A stretch of 64,000 bases of DNA, taken from Candidatus Acetatifactor stercoripullorum (lineage in GTDB: Bacteria > Bacillota > Clostridia > Lachnospirales > Lachnospiraceae). A program made the position numbers and the translations under genes. Below the pieces are notes generated by a model. That model worked only from the letters and a program-made list of their open reading frames with translations, made no database searches and had not been told where the DNA came from. The stretch is from assembly GCA_019114005.1 (NCBI GenBank), contig DXGH01000043.1, positions 1-64,000 of the forward strand, in the 5' to 3' direction. Below, in pieces: positions 45,304 through 54,011 of the stretch (positions are counted from its first letter, which is position 1; every line of letters starts with the position of its first letter).

Positions 45304-45337
45304 TATGCGCAGAAGACGCGCAGAAATGAGGTGAAGA

Positions 45338-45688
45338 ATGGAGAATAAGAAATCAGCGGCAAGACTGGCCGTGGAGGCCCTGGAAGATAAAAAGGCTGAG
45401 GAAATCAGAGTGATTGATATCAGTGAGGTTTCTATTATTGCCGATTATTTTATTATTGCGGGGGGAAGCAACCGCAGCCAGATACAGGCGCTTTGTGACA
45501 ATGTGGAGGAGAAACTGGGAAAAGCCGGTTTTTTGGTAAAGCAGGTGGAGGGGTATGACACCGCCAACTGGGTTTTGCTTGATTTTGGGGATGTGATTGT
45601 CCATATTTTTGACAAGGAAAACAGACTGCTTTATGATCTGGAGCATCTTTGGAGAGACGGAAAGACAGTGGATGCAGATTCCCTGTAG
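45338..45688 (+). CDS. rsfS: ribosome silencing factor RsfS
   Basis: Binds L14 and blocks subunit joining when nutrients run short. 116 residues with the family segment ISEVSIIADYFIIAGGSNRSQIQALCDNVEE and the final GYDTANWVLLDFGDVIVHIF. TGAGGTGAAGA precedes the ATG. Last gene of the obg unit, followed by a terminator shared with the convergent gene. Confidence 0.96.
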   Translation: MENKKSAARLAVEALEDKKAEEIRVIDISEVSIIADYFIIAGGSNRSQIQALCDNVEEKLGKAGFLVKQVEGYDTANWVLLDFGDVIVHIFDKENRLLYDLEHLWRDGKTVDADSL

Positions 45689-45708
45689 AGAGGGACATAT
45701 GTACAAAA

Positions 45709-45736
45709 AGGAAGATGTCTTAAGGGACATCTTCCT
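45709..45736. terminator. bidirectional terminator between rsfS and the DUF378 gene
   Basis: Perfect 11-bp stem AGGAAGATGTC / GACATCTTCCT with a 6-base loop. The minus side runs into TTTTT and is strong; the plus side has a weaker CATTTTC tail. Confidence 0.9.
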
Positions 45737-45742
45737 CATTTT

Positions 45743-45955
45743 CTAAGAATCTGCGCCATCTCCCAGCTTCATATAGAAGGTGAGCAGATATAGGCCGCAG
45801 AGACCTACAATGACGTAAACAATACGGGACAGCCAGGACATATCGCCGAAGATAAATGCTACCAGATCAAAACGGAAAAGCCCGATTAATCCCCAGTTTA
45901 CAGCACCGATAATTGCAATCGTAAGAGCAATGCCATCTAAGAATTTATTTCCCAT
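45743..45955 (-). CDS. DUF378 family small membrane protein
   Basis: 70 residues with two membrane helices: the family motif ALTIAIIGAVNWGLIGLF (residues about 9-26), a loop with FDLVAFIFGDMSWLSRI, and a second helix VYVIVGLCGLYLL. Function unknown. GGAGG lies ten bases upstream on the minus strand. It is a single-gene unit between two convergent and divergent neighbours. Confidence 0.9.
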   Translation of the reverse strand: MGNKFLDGIALTIAIIGAVNWGLIGLFRFDLVAFIFGDMSWLSRIVYVIVGLCGLYLLTFYMKLGDGADS

Positions 45956-46045
45956 TCTAGTTAACCTCCATTGATTCGTTCAAGATTATTTTTTCCTTTG
46001 TGATTATATTTATACAGGATGAAATATAGTTTTTTGAAATTATTA

Positions 46046-46074
46046 TTGACAAGGAAACGGCAAAAGGTTATTAT
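46046..46074 (+). promoter_or_regulatory. promoter of the liv operon
   Basis: Perfect TTGACA and TATTAT, 17 bp apart. Just downstream, CTAATA and TATTAG (46076-46094) form a small dyad that could be an operator. Confidence 0.72.
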
Positions 46075-46137
46075 TCTAATAATAATTGTATTAGATTATA
46101 TCTGTATACAATTATGAGCAAAAAGGAGGGAACTATT

Positions 46138-47364
46138 ATGAAGAAATTTCACAAGTTAGTAAGCACTGCGGTAGTTTCTGCAATGGTTTTGGCTATGGCA
46201 GGCTGCGGTACGCAGGACGCAGGTGCTTCAGAAAGCGCAGCTTCCAATGAAAGCGCGAGTGCTGCAGAGGGAACAGAAGCGGCTTCGGAAGGCGCTTCCG
46301 CCGGCACTTTTAAGATTGGCGGCATGGGACCTCTCACCGGAGACAATGCGGTATATGGCATGGCAGTAAATAATGCTGCACAGATGGCCGTGGATGAAAT
46401 TAATGCGGCAGGCGGCGTAAATGGATATACCCTTGAGCTGAATTTTCAGGATGACGAGTCTGATGCTGAGAAGGCTGTAAACGCTTATAATGTTTTGAAG
46501 GACTGGGGCGCACAGATGATTGCCGGCGCAGTGACCAGCGGCCCTTCTATTGCGGTAACGGAAAAGACAATGGAAGACAATATGTTCCAGCTGACGCCTT
46601 CAGGCTCTGCTGTAGAATGTACACAGTATGACAACTGCTTCCGCGTCTGCTTCTCCGACCCTAACCAGGGTGCTGCATCTGCACAATATATCGGAGAAAA
46701 TGCGCTTGCGGAAAAAGTAGCTGTGATTTATGACAGTTCCAGTGTATACTCCACCGGCATTTATGAAAGCTTTGCCCAGGAGGCTGAGAACCAGAACTTT
46801 GAGATTGTGGCAGCGGAGGCATTTACCGCAGACAACAAGACTGATTTTTCCGTACAACTTCAGAAGGCTAAGGATGCAGGAGCGGATTTGGTATTCCTGC
46901 CTATCTACTATCAGGAGTCTTCCCTGATTTTGACCCAGGCAGACAGCATGGGTTATGCACCTGCTTTCTTCAGCTGCGATGGTATGGATGGTATTTTGAG
47001 CGTTACTAACTTTGATCAGAGCCTGGCGGAGGGCGTTATGCTGTTGACACCTTTTGCGGCAGATGCAGAGGATGAGCTGACACAGAATTTTGTTTCCACC
47101 TACGAGGAGAAATTCGGCGGCATTCCCAATCAGTTTGCAGCAGATGCCTATGATGCAGTGTATGCAATCAAGGCGGCGATTGAGCAGAGCGGCGTTACTC
47201 CCGATATGAGTGTATCCGATATCTGCGAAGGCTTAAAGAGCGCAATGACTCAGATTACCATAGACGGCCTGACCGGTTCTGGCATGAGCTGGACGGCGGA
47301 TGGCGAGCCGAACAAGGAGCCCAAGGCTGTAAAAATTGTAAATGGCACTTACACAGCAATGTAA
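46138..47364 (+). CDS. livJ: branched-chain amino acid-type ABC transporter substrate-binding lipoprotein
   Basis: 408 residues, lipoprotein signal with lipobox AMAGC (Cys about residue 23), then an Ala/Ser/Glu-rich linker of about 30 residues. The binding domain is periplasmic-binding type 1 (GGMGPLTGDNAVYGMAVNNAAQMAVDEINAAGG; FQDDESDAEKAVNAY; PSGSAVE-like). ATG at 46138 has GGAGGG eight bases upstream; the 46114 start has none. The ligand is likely Leu, Ile or Val, but other amino acids are possible. Separated from the permeases by a terminator. Confidence 0.9.
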   Translation: MKKFHKLVSTAVVSAMVLAMAGCGTQDAGASESAASNESASAAEGTEAASEGASAGTFKIGGMGPLTGDNAVYGMAVNNAAQMAVDEINAAGGVNGYTLELNFQDDESDAEKAVNAYNVLKDWGAQMIAGAVTSGPSIAVTEKTMEDNMFQLTPSGSAVECTQYDNCFRVCFSDPNQGAASAQYIGENALAEKVAVIYDSSSVYSTGIYESFAQEAENQNFEIVAAEAFTADNKTDFSVQLQKAKDAGADLVFLPIYYQESSLILTQADSMGYAPAFFSCDGMDGILSVTNFDQSLAEGVMLLTPFAADAEDELTQNFVSTYEEKFGGIPNQFAADAYDAVYAIKAAIEQSGVTPDMSVSDICEGLKSAMTQITIDGLTGSGMSWTADGEPNKEPKAVKIVNGTYTAM

Positions 47365-47381
47365 TGATGTTTGAACCAGAG

Positions 47382-47412
47382 AGGGTTGCCGTATAAGGCA
47401 GCCCTTCTTTTT
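47382..47412 (+). terminator. terminator between livJ and livH
   Basis: AGGGTTGCC / GGCAGCCCT (one wobble pair, 6-base loop) followed by TCTTTTT. It would stop much of the livJ transcript, giving more binding protein than permease. Confidence 0.88.
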
Positions 47413-47429
47413 AAACAAAATGAATCTGC

Positions 47430-47458
47430 TTGCCAGGTTTGGACGCATCTGTTATACT
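47430..47458 (+). promoter_or_regulatory. second promoter, before livH
   Basis: TTGCCA and TATACT, 17 bp apart, lie directly after the terminator, allowing livHMGF to be transcribed separately. Confidence 0.65.
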
Positions 47459-47505
47459 GAATATTGCGTGATAAGTATATGTTGAGACACTAACGGGAGG
47501 TACTT

Positions 47506-48390
47506 ATGAGTTTTGTTACTTATTTAATCAACGGCATCAGCCTTGGCAGCGTGTACGCACTGATTGCACTGGGATATACCATGGTTTATGGTATTGCCAA
47601 GATGCTGAATTTTGCCCATGGGGACGTGATTATGATAGGAGCCTTCACCACCTATACGATATGCAGCACGATGGGGCTATCGCCTCTTATCGGCGTTCCC
47701 GCTGCTGTTATTGTGTGTACTGTGCTGGGGATGGTGATTGAAAAAATTGCATATAAGCCTCTGCGGAAGGCGGCTTCTCCACTGGCAGTGCTGATTACCG
47801 CCATCGGTGTAAGCTACCTGCTTCAAAATTTAGCGTTGTTGATTTTTGGCGCAGATACAAAATCCTTTACCTCCGTAGTGCCTATGGAGTCCATCAAGCT
47901 TGCAGACGGTCAGATCAATATTACGGGAGAGACCATTGTCACTATTTTATCTTGTATTGTCATTATGGTCGGTCTGATGCTTTTTATCAATAAAACCAAG
48001 GCCGGGCAGGCGATGCTTGCGGTTTCCGAAGATAAGGGAGCTGCGCAGCTCATGGGCATTAATGTAGACGGAACCATAGCGCTTACCTTTGCCATTGGTT
48101 CTGCATTGGCCGCCATTGCGGGAGTACTTCTTTGTTCGGCATATCCGTCCTTAACTCCCTATACCGGTTCCATGCCGGGCATAAAGGCGTTTGTGGCTGC
48201 GGTATTCGGCGGTATCGGCTCTATTCCGGGAGCGTTTATCGGCGGAATTCTGTTAGGTATTATTGAGATTTTCAGCAAGGCATATATTTCCTCTCAGATG
48301 GCGGATGCAATCGTTTTTGCCGTTCTGATTCTTGTATTGCTTATAAAGCCTTCGGGTCTCCTCGGCAAAAACATTCAGGAAAAGGTTTAG
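47506..48390 (+). CDS. livH: branched-chain amino acid ABC permease LivH
   Basis: Membrane channel subunit. 294 residues, about eight membrane helices. Marks: LINGISLGSVYALIALGYTMVYGIAKMLNFAHGDV at the N terminus, and the C-terminal AVFGGIGSIPGAFIGG loop. GGGAGGTACTT precedes the ATG. Followed by livM after ten bases. Confidence 0.95.
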   Translation: MSFVTYLINGISLGSVYALIALGYTMVYGIAKMLNFAHGDVIMIGAFTTYTICSTMGLSPLIGVPAAVIVCTVLGMVIEKIAYKPLRKAASPLAVLITAIGVSYLLQNLALLIFGADTKSFTSVVPMESIKLADGQINITGETIVTILSCIVIMVGLMLFINKTKAGQAMLAVSEDKGAAQLMGINVDGTIALTFAIGSALAAIAGVLLCSAYPSLTPYTGSMPGIKAFVAAVFGGIGSIPGAFIGGILLGIIEIFSKAYISSQMADAIVFAVLILVLLIKPSGLLGKNIQEKV

Positions 48391-48400
48391 GGAAGAGCAT

Positions 48401-49492
48401 ATGGAAAAGAAATTAAAGACAAACAAAAAAATGAAAATGAGCAAAACCCTGAGAAGCAATCTTATTACTTACGGAATCGTGCTTGCCGCTTATATTATCA
48501 TTCAGATATTGATTTCGGCAGGCAGTTTAAGCAGTCTGATACAAGGTCTGCTGGTACCGTTGTGCTCGTATGCCATTTTGGCGGTATCCTTAAACCTTAC
48601 TGTAGGGGTTCTTGGCGAGCTGAGTCTGGGACACGCGGGATTTATGTGTGTAGGAGCTTTTACCAGTGCGTTCTTTTCGAAATGTATGCAGGAGGCGATT
48701 CCTTTATCCGGTGTCCGGTTTTTTATCGCTATATTGATTGGGGCGGCCAGTGCTGGAATTTTCGGTATTTTGATCGGGATTCCTGTTCTGAGACTGAAGG
48801 GAGATTACCTGGCTATTGTCACGCTTGCCTTTGGAGAAATCATAAAGAATATCATCAATATACTTTATGTAGGGGTAGATGAAAGCGGTTTACATTTTTC
48901 TGTTACCAGCTCCATGGATCTGAATCTGTCGGAGAATGGAACGATCATCATAAAAGGAGCCCAGGGAATTACTGGAACTCCCGGTGATTCCTCCTTTACA
49001 GTGGGTGTTATTCTGCTGTTAATTACCTTATTTATTGTGTTGAATCTGGTGCATTCCAGGGACGGACGCGCCATTATGGCCATTCGCGACAATACCATTG
49101 CAGCGGAGTCCGTTGGCATCAATATTACGAAATATAAGCTTATGGCATTTTCCATTTCCGCTGCCCTTGCGGGAGTGGCAGGTGTATTGTATGCCCACAA
49201 TATTTCCTCTTTACAGGCAACTACCAAAAATTTCGGTTATAATATGTCCATTATGATACTGGTATTTGTGGTGCTGGGCGGCATCGGAAATATCAGAGGT
49301 TCGGTGATATCTGCAGTGGTGCTGACGTTACTGCCGGAGCTTCTGCGCGGACTGAATAATTACCGTATGCTGATTTATGCCATTGTTCTGATTGCAATGA
49401 TGCTGTTTAACTGGGCTCCAAAGGCGATTGCATGGCGGGAGAAGGCTGCCTATAAACTGAGACTGAAAAAGACGGCAAAGGAGGCTGAGTAG
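48401..49492 (+). CDS. livM: branched-chain amino acid ABC permease LivM
   Basis: Second channel subunit, 363 residues with a basic cytoplasmic N-terminal stretch of about 25 residues and nine or so helices. Marks: NLTVGVLGELSLGHAGFMCVGAFTSA, GIPVLRLKGDYLAIVTLAFGEI, and the loop VLGGIGNIRGSVISA. Ends two bases before livG. Confidence 0.95.
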   Translation: MEKKLKTNKKMKMSKTLRSNLITYGIVLAAYIIIQILISAGSLSSLIQGLLVPLCSYAILAVSLNLTVGVLGELSLGHAGFMCVGAFTSAFFSKCMQEAIPLSGVRFFIAILIGAASAGIFGILIGIPVLRLKGDYLAIVTLAFGEIIKNIINILYVGVDESGLHFSVTSSMDLNLSENGTIIIKGAQGITGTPGDSSFTVGVILLLITLFIVLNLVHSRDGRAIMAIRDNTIAAESVGINITKYKLMAFSISAALAGVAGVLYAHNISSLQATTKNFGYNMSIMILVFVVLGGIGNIRGSVISAVVLTLLPELLRGLNNYRMLIYAIVLIAMMLFNWAPKAIAWREKAAYKLRLKKTAKEAE

Positions 49493-49494
49493 CT

Positions 49495-50253
49495 ATGGCA
49501 TTACTTGAGGTAAAAAATTTGAGTATCTCCTTTGGTGGACTTAGAGCTGTGGATGATTTTAATGTGGAGATCAGAAAAGGCTGTCTGTATGGGCTGATCG
49601 GACCAAACGGTGCGGGGAAAACTACGGTTTTTAATTTGCTTACAGGTGTCTATAAACCGGATCAGGGCATTATTACTCTGGATGGCAAGGATATTACAGG
49701 CCGTAAAACAATAGATATCAACAGGGAAGGAATTGCCAGAACCTTTCAAAACATTCGTCTTTTTAAAGATTTATCCGTAATCGACAATGTTAAGGTAGGT
49801 CTCCATAATCATTTGAAATACAATACCCTTATGGGGATTCTGCGTTTTCCTGTTTATTATAAGATTGAGAAGCAGATGAAGGAGGAGGCGCTGGAGCTTT
49901 TGAAGGTTTTCGGACTTGAGGGAGAGGCAGATACCCTTGCGTCCAATCTTCCCTATGGCAAGCAGCGCAAGCTGGAGATTGCCAGGGCATTGGCTACAAA
50001 GCCAAAGCTTTTGCTGCTGGATGAGCCTGCTGCGGGAATGAATCCCAATGAGACGCAGGAGCTGATGGATACCATTCGTTTTGTCCGGGATCATTTTGAT
50101 ATGACTATTTTACTCATTGAGCATGATATGAAGCTGGTAAGCGGCATCTGTGAAGAGCTTACGGTGCTGAATTTCGGGCGCGTTCTCTGCCAGGGAAATA
50201 CAAGCGATGTGCTGAACGATCCGGAAGTAATCAAGGCTTATCTGGGGGAATAG
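49495..50253 (+). CDS. livG: branched-chain amino acid ABC ATPase LivG
   Basis: 252 residues. Walker A GPNGAGKTT, signature LPYGKQRKLEIARAL and Walker B LLLLDEPAAGMNP with MTILLIEHDMKLV. The signature without LSGGQ is typical of LivG. Ends with the usual ...VIKAYLGE. The start lies close after livM with GGAGGCTGAG. Confidence 0.96.
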   Translation: MALLEVKNLSISFGGLRAVDDFNVEIRKGCLYGLIGPNGAGKTTVFNLLTGVYKPDQGIITLDGKDITGRKTIDINREGIARTFQNIRLFKDLSVIDNVKVGLHNHLKYNTLMGILRFPVYYKIEKQMKEEALELLKVFGLEGEADTLASNLPYGKQRKLEIARALATKPKLLLLDEPAAGMNPNETQELMDTIRFVRDHFDMTILLIEHDMKLVSGICEELTVLNFGRVLCQGNTSDVLNDPEVIKAYLGE

Positions 50254-50264
50254 GAGGACACGTT

Positions 50265-50975
50265 ATGGCAATGTTGGAAGTTAAGGATTTAAAAGTATAT
50301 TATGGCATCATTCAGGCGATTAAAGGGGTTTCCTTTCACGTAAATGAGGGAGAGGTTATTGCCTTGATCGGAGCAAACGGAGCGGGAAAGACTACGATTC
50401 TGCATACGGTTTCCGGCTTGCTGTCTCCCCGGTCAGGAAGCGTGGTCTTTGAGGGAACGGATATTGTAAAAATTCCTGGGCACAAAATTGTGTCCAGGGG
50501 TATGGCTCATGTACCCGAGGGAAGAAGAGTCTTTGCCCAGCTTTCCGTTCTTCAGAATTTAAAAATGGGAGCCTATACACGCAAGGATAAGGAGGAAATC
50601 GAAGAGACGCTGAAAATGATATTTGACCGTTTTCCACGCCTTGAGGAGCGTCAGAATCAGCTGGCGGGAACATTGAGCGGCGGAGAGCAGCAAATGCTTG
50701 CCATCGGACGGGCGTTGATGTCACATCCAAAGCTTATTTTGATGGACGAGCCTTCTATGGGACTATCCCCCATTCTTGTGAATGAAATATTTGATATTAT
50801 AAAAGAGGTCAGCAAGAGCGGCACCACAGTCCTTCTGGTGGAGCAAAATGCCAAAAAAGCACTTTCTATTGCAGACAGGGCCTATGTTTTGGAAACGGGA
50901 AAAATTGTACTTGAAGGAGCGGCAGGCGATCTTCTGAACAACGCATCTATTAAGAAGGCATATCTCGGGGAGTAG
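50265..50975 (+). CDS. livF: branched-chain amino acid ABC ATPase LivF
   Basis: 236 residues. Walker A GANGAGKTT, signature TLSGGEQQMLAIGRALM, Walker B LILMDEPSMGLSP and switch VLLVEQNAKKAL. LivF-type HVPEGRRVFAQLSVLQNL is present. GGAGGACACG precedes the ATG. Closes the transporter; the next gene starts 12 bases later. Confidence 0.96.
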   Translation: MAMLEVKDLKVYYGIIQAIKGVSFHVNEGEVIALIGANGAGKTTILHTVSGLLSPRSGSVVFEGTDIVKIPGHKIVSRGMAHVPEGRRVFAQLSVLQNLKMGAYTRKDKEEIEETLKMIFDRFPRLEERQNQLAGTLSGGEQQMLAIGRALMSHPKLILMDEPSMGLSPILVNEIFDIIKEVSKSGTTVLLVEQNAKKALSIADRAYVLETGKIVLEGAAGDLLNNASIKKAYLGE

Positions 50976-50987
50976 GAGGAAAGAGCC

Positions 50988-51608
50988 ATGGAAAATATAG
51001 TGATTACAATAGCAAGGCAATATGGAAGCGGTGGACGAACCGTTGGAGAGATGCTTGCAGACAGGCTTGGCATTCACTATTATGATAAGGAGCTGATGAA
51101 GCTGGCCAGCGATGAGAGTGGTATCAATGAGGCTCTTTTTGTAAATGCGGATGAAAAAATAAAGAGTACAAAACTATTCCGCATTGCCAAGAGTGCCTAC
51201 AACGGTGAGCTGATTCCGCCGGAGAGCGATGATTTTACTTCCACCGACAATCTCTTTAATTACCAGGCAAAAATCATCCGCAAGCTGGCAGAAGAGGAGT
51301 CCTGCGTTATTATAGGCAGGTGCGCAGATTATGTCCTGAAGGAATATAATAATGTATTGAGCGTATTTGTACATGCGCCTATGGAGTTCTGTATAGAGCA
51401 GGCTGCCAAAAAGCACAGCATGAGCCCAAGGGAATTAGAGCGTTTTATTTTGAAAACGGACAAACACCGGGCAGAATATTATAAATATCACACAGGCAGA
51501 GAATGGACAGACGCCAGAAATTATGATTTATGTCTGAACAGCTCGAAACTTGGGTTTGACAGATGCGTGGAAGAGATCATAGCATATATGGACGTAAGGT
51601 TTCGATAA
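50988..51608 (+). CDS. cytidylate kinase-like family protein (paralogue 2)
   Basis: 206 residues, clearly related to the gene at 39031-39663: VITIARQYGSGGRTVGEMLADRLGIHYYDKEL, SCVIIGRCADYVLKEY and EYYKYHTGREWTDARNYDLCLNSS align. The P-loop (ARQYGSGG) differs from the classic GxxxxGKS in the same way in both copies. Substrate unknown. GGAGGAAAGA precedes the ATG. It lies 12 bases after livF and is probably co-transcribed, though a functional link is not evident. Confidence 0.85.
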   Translation: MENIVITIARQYGSGGRTVGEMLADRLGIHYYDKELMKLASDESGINEALFVNADEKIKSTKLFRIAKSAYNGELIPPESDDFTSTDNLFNYQAKIIRKLAEEESCVIIGRCADYVLKEYNNVLSVFVHAPMEFCIEQAAKKHSMSPRELERFILKTDKHRAEYYKYHTGREWTDARNYDLCLNSSKLGFDRCVEEIIAYMDVRFR

Positions 51609-51697
51609 AAGCAAAGGAAAACGCATGCAAAAAATTATGGGGCGGCACGGTCAAAGCGGCAGGAGACTGTCAGCAAATGACCGGCCGTCCTTTGGTG

Positions 51698-52315
51698 TTA
51701 CCGGTAAAAACGGAAAATGCCAAAAACCACACCCAGTATCTGGCAGTCGTCCACAATGATAGGCGCCATAGAATCGTTTTCGGGCTGGAGACGGATATGT
51801 CCGTCTTCCTTATAAAAGGTTTTTACAGTGGCTGAATCATCAATCAGTGCAACCACAATCTGACCATTGTGGGCATCAGAGGCACAGTGCACCAAAACGC
51901 GGTCTCCATTTAAAATGCCTGCATTGATCATGGAATCGCCTCGAACATTTAATATAAAGGACTCTCCTTTGGGAACAACCTCTGCAGGAACCGGAAAATA
52001 ATCCTCGATATTCTCTTCCGCCAAAATAGGCTGGCCAGCTGCCACATTTCCTATGATAGGCAGACTCACCATTTCCCTGCGGAGCATCTGAAAATTATCG
52101 TCACAAATTTCGATTGCACGGGGTTTTGTAGGGTCTCTGCGGATGTAACCGTTCTTTTCCAGTGTTTCCAAGTGAGAATGCACGGAAGAGGTGGACTTTA
52201 AATTGACGGTTTCGCAGATTTCCCGGACAGTGGGCGGATAGCCCTTGTTTAAAATTTCCTGTTTGATATAATCAAGAATCTCCTGCTGCTTCGGTGTGAT
52301 TTTTCCAAATGCCAT
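51698..52315 (-). CDS. lexA: LexA repressor
   Basis: SOS repressor, 205 residues. N-terminal winged helix ([37 protein letters not shown]), cleavage site Ala93-Gly94 in NVAAGQP, and catalytic Ser128 (VRGDSM) and Lys165 (ATVKTF). I start it at the ATG at 52315, which has GGAGGG eight bases upstream; an in-frame start at 52372 adds 19 unrelated residues and covers the promoter. Divergent from a YneA-like gene across a shared control region. Confidence 0.97.
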   Translation of the reverse strand: MAFGKITPKQQEILDYIKQEILNKGYPPTVREICETVNLKSTSSVHSHLETLEKNGYIRRDPTKPRAIEICDDNFQMLRREMVSLPIIGNVAAGQPILAEENIEDYFPVPAEVVPKGESFILNVRGDSMINAGILNGDRVLVHCASDAHNGQIVVALIDDSATVKTFYKEDGHIRLQPENDSMAPIIVDDCQILGVVFGIFRFYR

Positions 52316-52329
52316 ATGTAAAACCCTCC

Positions 52330-52343
52330 AAAATGAATGTTCG
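52330..52343. promoter_or_regulatory. LexA box near the lexA start
   Basis: AAAATGAATGTTCG matches 11 of 14 positions of the Firmicute box CGAACRNRYGTTYG. It lies just after the expected start of the lexA transcript. Confidence 0.55.
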
Positions 52344-52358
52344 CTGGTATCTGAATTC

Positions 52359-52387
52359 AGTATAGCATACAAAAACTAAAAAAGCAA
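52359..52387 (-). promoter_or_regulatory. lexA promoter
   Basis: On the minus strand TTGCTT and TATACT are 17 bp apart, with an extended -10 (TGC before TATACT). Confidence 0.7.
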
Positions 52388-52397
52388 ACATATATTC

Positions 52398-52411
52398 CAA
52401 AAATATGTTCG
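52398..52411. promoter_or_regulatory. LexA box
   Basis: CAAAAATATGTTCG, 12 of 14 matches with one perfect half-site. It lies between the two divergent promoters. Confidence 0.6.
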
Positions 52412-52420
52412 ATTTTTCTC

Positions 52421-52449
52421 TTGACAAACATTTGTTCCTTTCATATAAT
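52421..52449 (+). promoter_or_regulatory. consensus promoter of the YneA-like gene
   Basis: Perfect TTGACA and TATAAT with 17-bp spacing. A LexA box fills the spacer, so repression would be by direct block. Confidence 0.85.
52425..52438. promoter_or_regulatory. LexA box inside the promoter spacer
   Basis: CAAACATTTGTTCC, 11 of 14 matches, overlapping the last bases of the -35 box and the spacer. Confidence 0.6.
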
Positions 52450-52457
52450 AAAAACAC

Positions 52458-52471
52458 AGAACAAATGTTTT
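52458..52471. promoter_or_regulatory. LexA box at the transcription start
   Basis: AGAACAAATGTTTT, 12 of 14 matches, at about +3 to +16 of the YneA-like transcript. Confidence 0.65.
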
Positions 52472-52485
52472 CGAACAACTGTTTA
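52472..52485. promoter_or_regulatory. LexA box adjacent to the previous one
   Basis: CGAACAACTGTTTA, 12 of 14 matches, directly abutting the preceding box. Confidence 0.6.
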
Positions 52486-52502
52486 AAGTCAGGAGAAACG
52501 AT

Positions 52503-52910
52503 ATGAATGTACAAAGAAGCAGGAGAGAGACAGCAATGGCATATGGAATATATGAAAGAAAGGTTTATCTAAATAAAAAGCGCCGGCAGAACGAATTACG
52601 GCGCAGATGTTCCCTTTTTATGATAGCGATGTGTCTTGCTGCTGCATGCACAATTTCCTACCATGCAATCAGCAGCAGGGCAAGCACCGGAGAAGAGCAG
52701 GTTTCTTTCAAATATTATACAAATATTACCGTCAGATATGGGGAAAGCCTCTGGGACATAGCAGATTCCTATATTGATTACGAGCAGTATAAAGATAAAA
52801 ATGCTTATATTGCAGAGGTAATGAGCATCAATCATCTGGAGGATGAAGACATGGTGAAGGCTGGACAGTATTTGATTGTGCCTTATTATTCCACAGAATT
52901 TTTGAAATAG
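52503..52910 (+). CDS. YneA-like SOS cell-division inhibitor (LysM protein)
   Basis: 135 residues: a basic N-terminal region of about 35 residues, one membrane helix (about 37-55, FMIAMCLAAACTISYHA), a short Ser/Arg linker and a LysM domain from about residue 70 (ITVRYGESLWDIADSYI ... VKAGQYLIVPY). This layout and the place back-to-back with lexA match YneA of Bacillus, which delays division after DNA damage. Sequence identity to YneA is not proven, so the role is inferred from layout and control. AGGAGAAACG precedes the ATG. Confidence 0.82.
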   Translation: MNVQRSRRETAMAYGIYERKVYLNKKRRQNELRRRCSLFMIAMCLAAACTISYHAISSRASTGEEQVSFKYYTNITVRYGESLWDIADSYIDYEQYKDKNAYIAEVMSINHLEDEDMVKAGQYLIVPYYSTEFLK

Positions 52911-52913
52911 ATT

Positions 52914-54011
52914 CTATTCGGGACGCTTTTCCCGAAGATGCACTGCATTGGCAGCGCGCCGTCTTCTTTCATCCTCAAGAGCTGCATAATGACGTCTTGT
53001 AGTATTTACGTCTTTGTGACCCAGCACATCGGCTACCAGATAAATATCTCCGGTTTCCTGATAGAGAGTGGTACCATAGGTGCTTCTCAGCTTGTGAGGT
53101 GTGATTTTCTTTAATGTGGTCACCCTTGAAGCATACTTTTTCACCAGATTTTCTACGGAACGAACGGCCATGCGGCGGTTTTGCAAAGACAAGAACAAAG
53201 CGTTTTCATGCCCCTTTGCCGGAATTATATGGTTTCTTTGCTCCATATAGTCCAAGAGAGCGGTTTCCACCTCTTCTCCAAAATAAATCACAGCTTCATA
53301 ACCGCCCTTTCTGCGTATTTTTATTCCTCCTACATCGAAATTTACATCAGAGATATCAAGTCCGACGCATTCGGAGACACGAATACCGGTTCCGAGAAGA
53401 AGAGTAAGCAAAGCTACATCTCTCAGCTTTGTTTTATTATGATATTCCAATTCCTTTTTGGTAAGCTTTGTGCCGTCCTCCACCTGATCCAGAAGGATGG
53501 CAACCTCATTGGGTTCCAGACGGATAATTTCTTTTTCGTGTCTTTTTGGAAGGGGCACCAGAGCCGCAGGATTTTTTTCAATCATCTCATTCTGAAAAAA
53601 ATAATTATAAAAGCTTCTCAGGGAGGCTAGCTTTCTTGCCTTTCCCCGTTCCTCATTGGTGATATCCTTTCCGTCCTTTTGATAAAGGGTAATATACTCA
53701 AGATATTCTTCAATATCCATACGGGTGAGCTGATCCAAAAGAGAAAGTGGATAATCCTTTATTTCCATTTTAGAACATACGGTGTTTTTTTCGTGAAGAA
53801 ACTCAAAAAAGAGCCTGATATCATAGGCATAGGCCAATCTGGTACGGGAAGAGGTATATTCTTCAATTCCGCGGAAAAATATCCTGCAGAACCCAGGAAG
53901 GGTATCTAAAACCGCCCGGAGCTTCAATAAGTTTTGTTTATTTTGTTCGTCATGATAGTTATCATTTTTTATTACCGCCAAAGCACTCTGTCCAGCCTTT
54001 CTGATTTGCAT
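52914..54011 (-). CDS. tyrosine recombinase (XerC/XerD-like)
   Basis: 365 residues. SAM-like N-terminal DNA-binding domain (about 50-150: YAYDIRLFFEFLHEK, KLASLRSFYNYFFQNEMIEKNPA) and a catalytic domain with Arg in LLGTGIRVSECVGLDISD, HKLRS (His, Arg), LGHKDVNTTRRHY (His and nucleophile Tyr). It ends with a short tail. No attachment site, excisionase or cargo is nearby, and the surroundings are housekeeping genes, so it is more likely a resident chromosomal recombinase than an integrase. Its start lies 50 bases inside ttcA, suggesting coupling. Confidence 0.9.
   Translation of the reverse strand: MQIRKAGQSALAVIKNDNYHDEQNKQNLLKLRAVLDTLPGFCRIFFRGIEEYTSSRTRLAYAYDIRLFFEFLHEKNTVCSKMEIKDYPLSLLDQLTRMDIEEYLEYITLYQKDGKDITNEERGKARKLASLRSFYNYFFQNEMIEKNPAALVPLPKRHEKEIIRLEPNEVAILLDQVEDGTKLTKKELEYHNKTKLRDVALLTLLLGTGIRVSECVGLDISDVNFDVGGIKIRRKGGYEAVIYFGEEVETALLDYMEQRNHIIPAKGHENALFLSLQNRRMAVRSVENLVKKYASRVTTLKKITPHKLRSTYGTTLYQETGDIYLVADVLGHKDVNTTRRHYAALEDERRRRAANAVHLREKRPE

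Noticed and set aside
46076..46094. CodY box upstream of the liv genes
   Set aside because: The dyad CTAATA/TATTAG does not match the CodY motif AATTTTCWGAAAATT; kept only as a possible operator.
52318..52372. Longer lexA starting at 52372
   Set aside because: It would translate through the predicted lexA promoter and adds residues unlike LexA.
52914..54011. Integrase of a genomic island or integron
   Set aside because: No tRNA-end repeat, excisionase, relaxase or cassette array is present; flanking genes are housekeeping.
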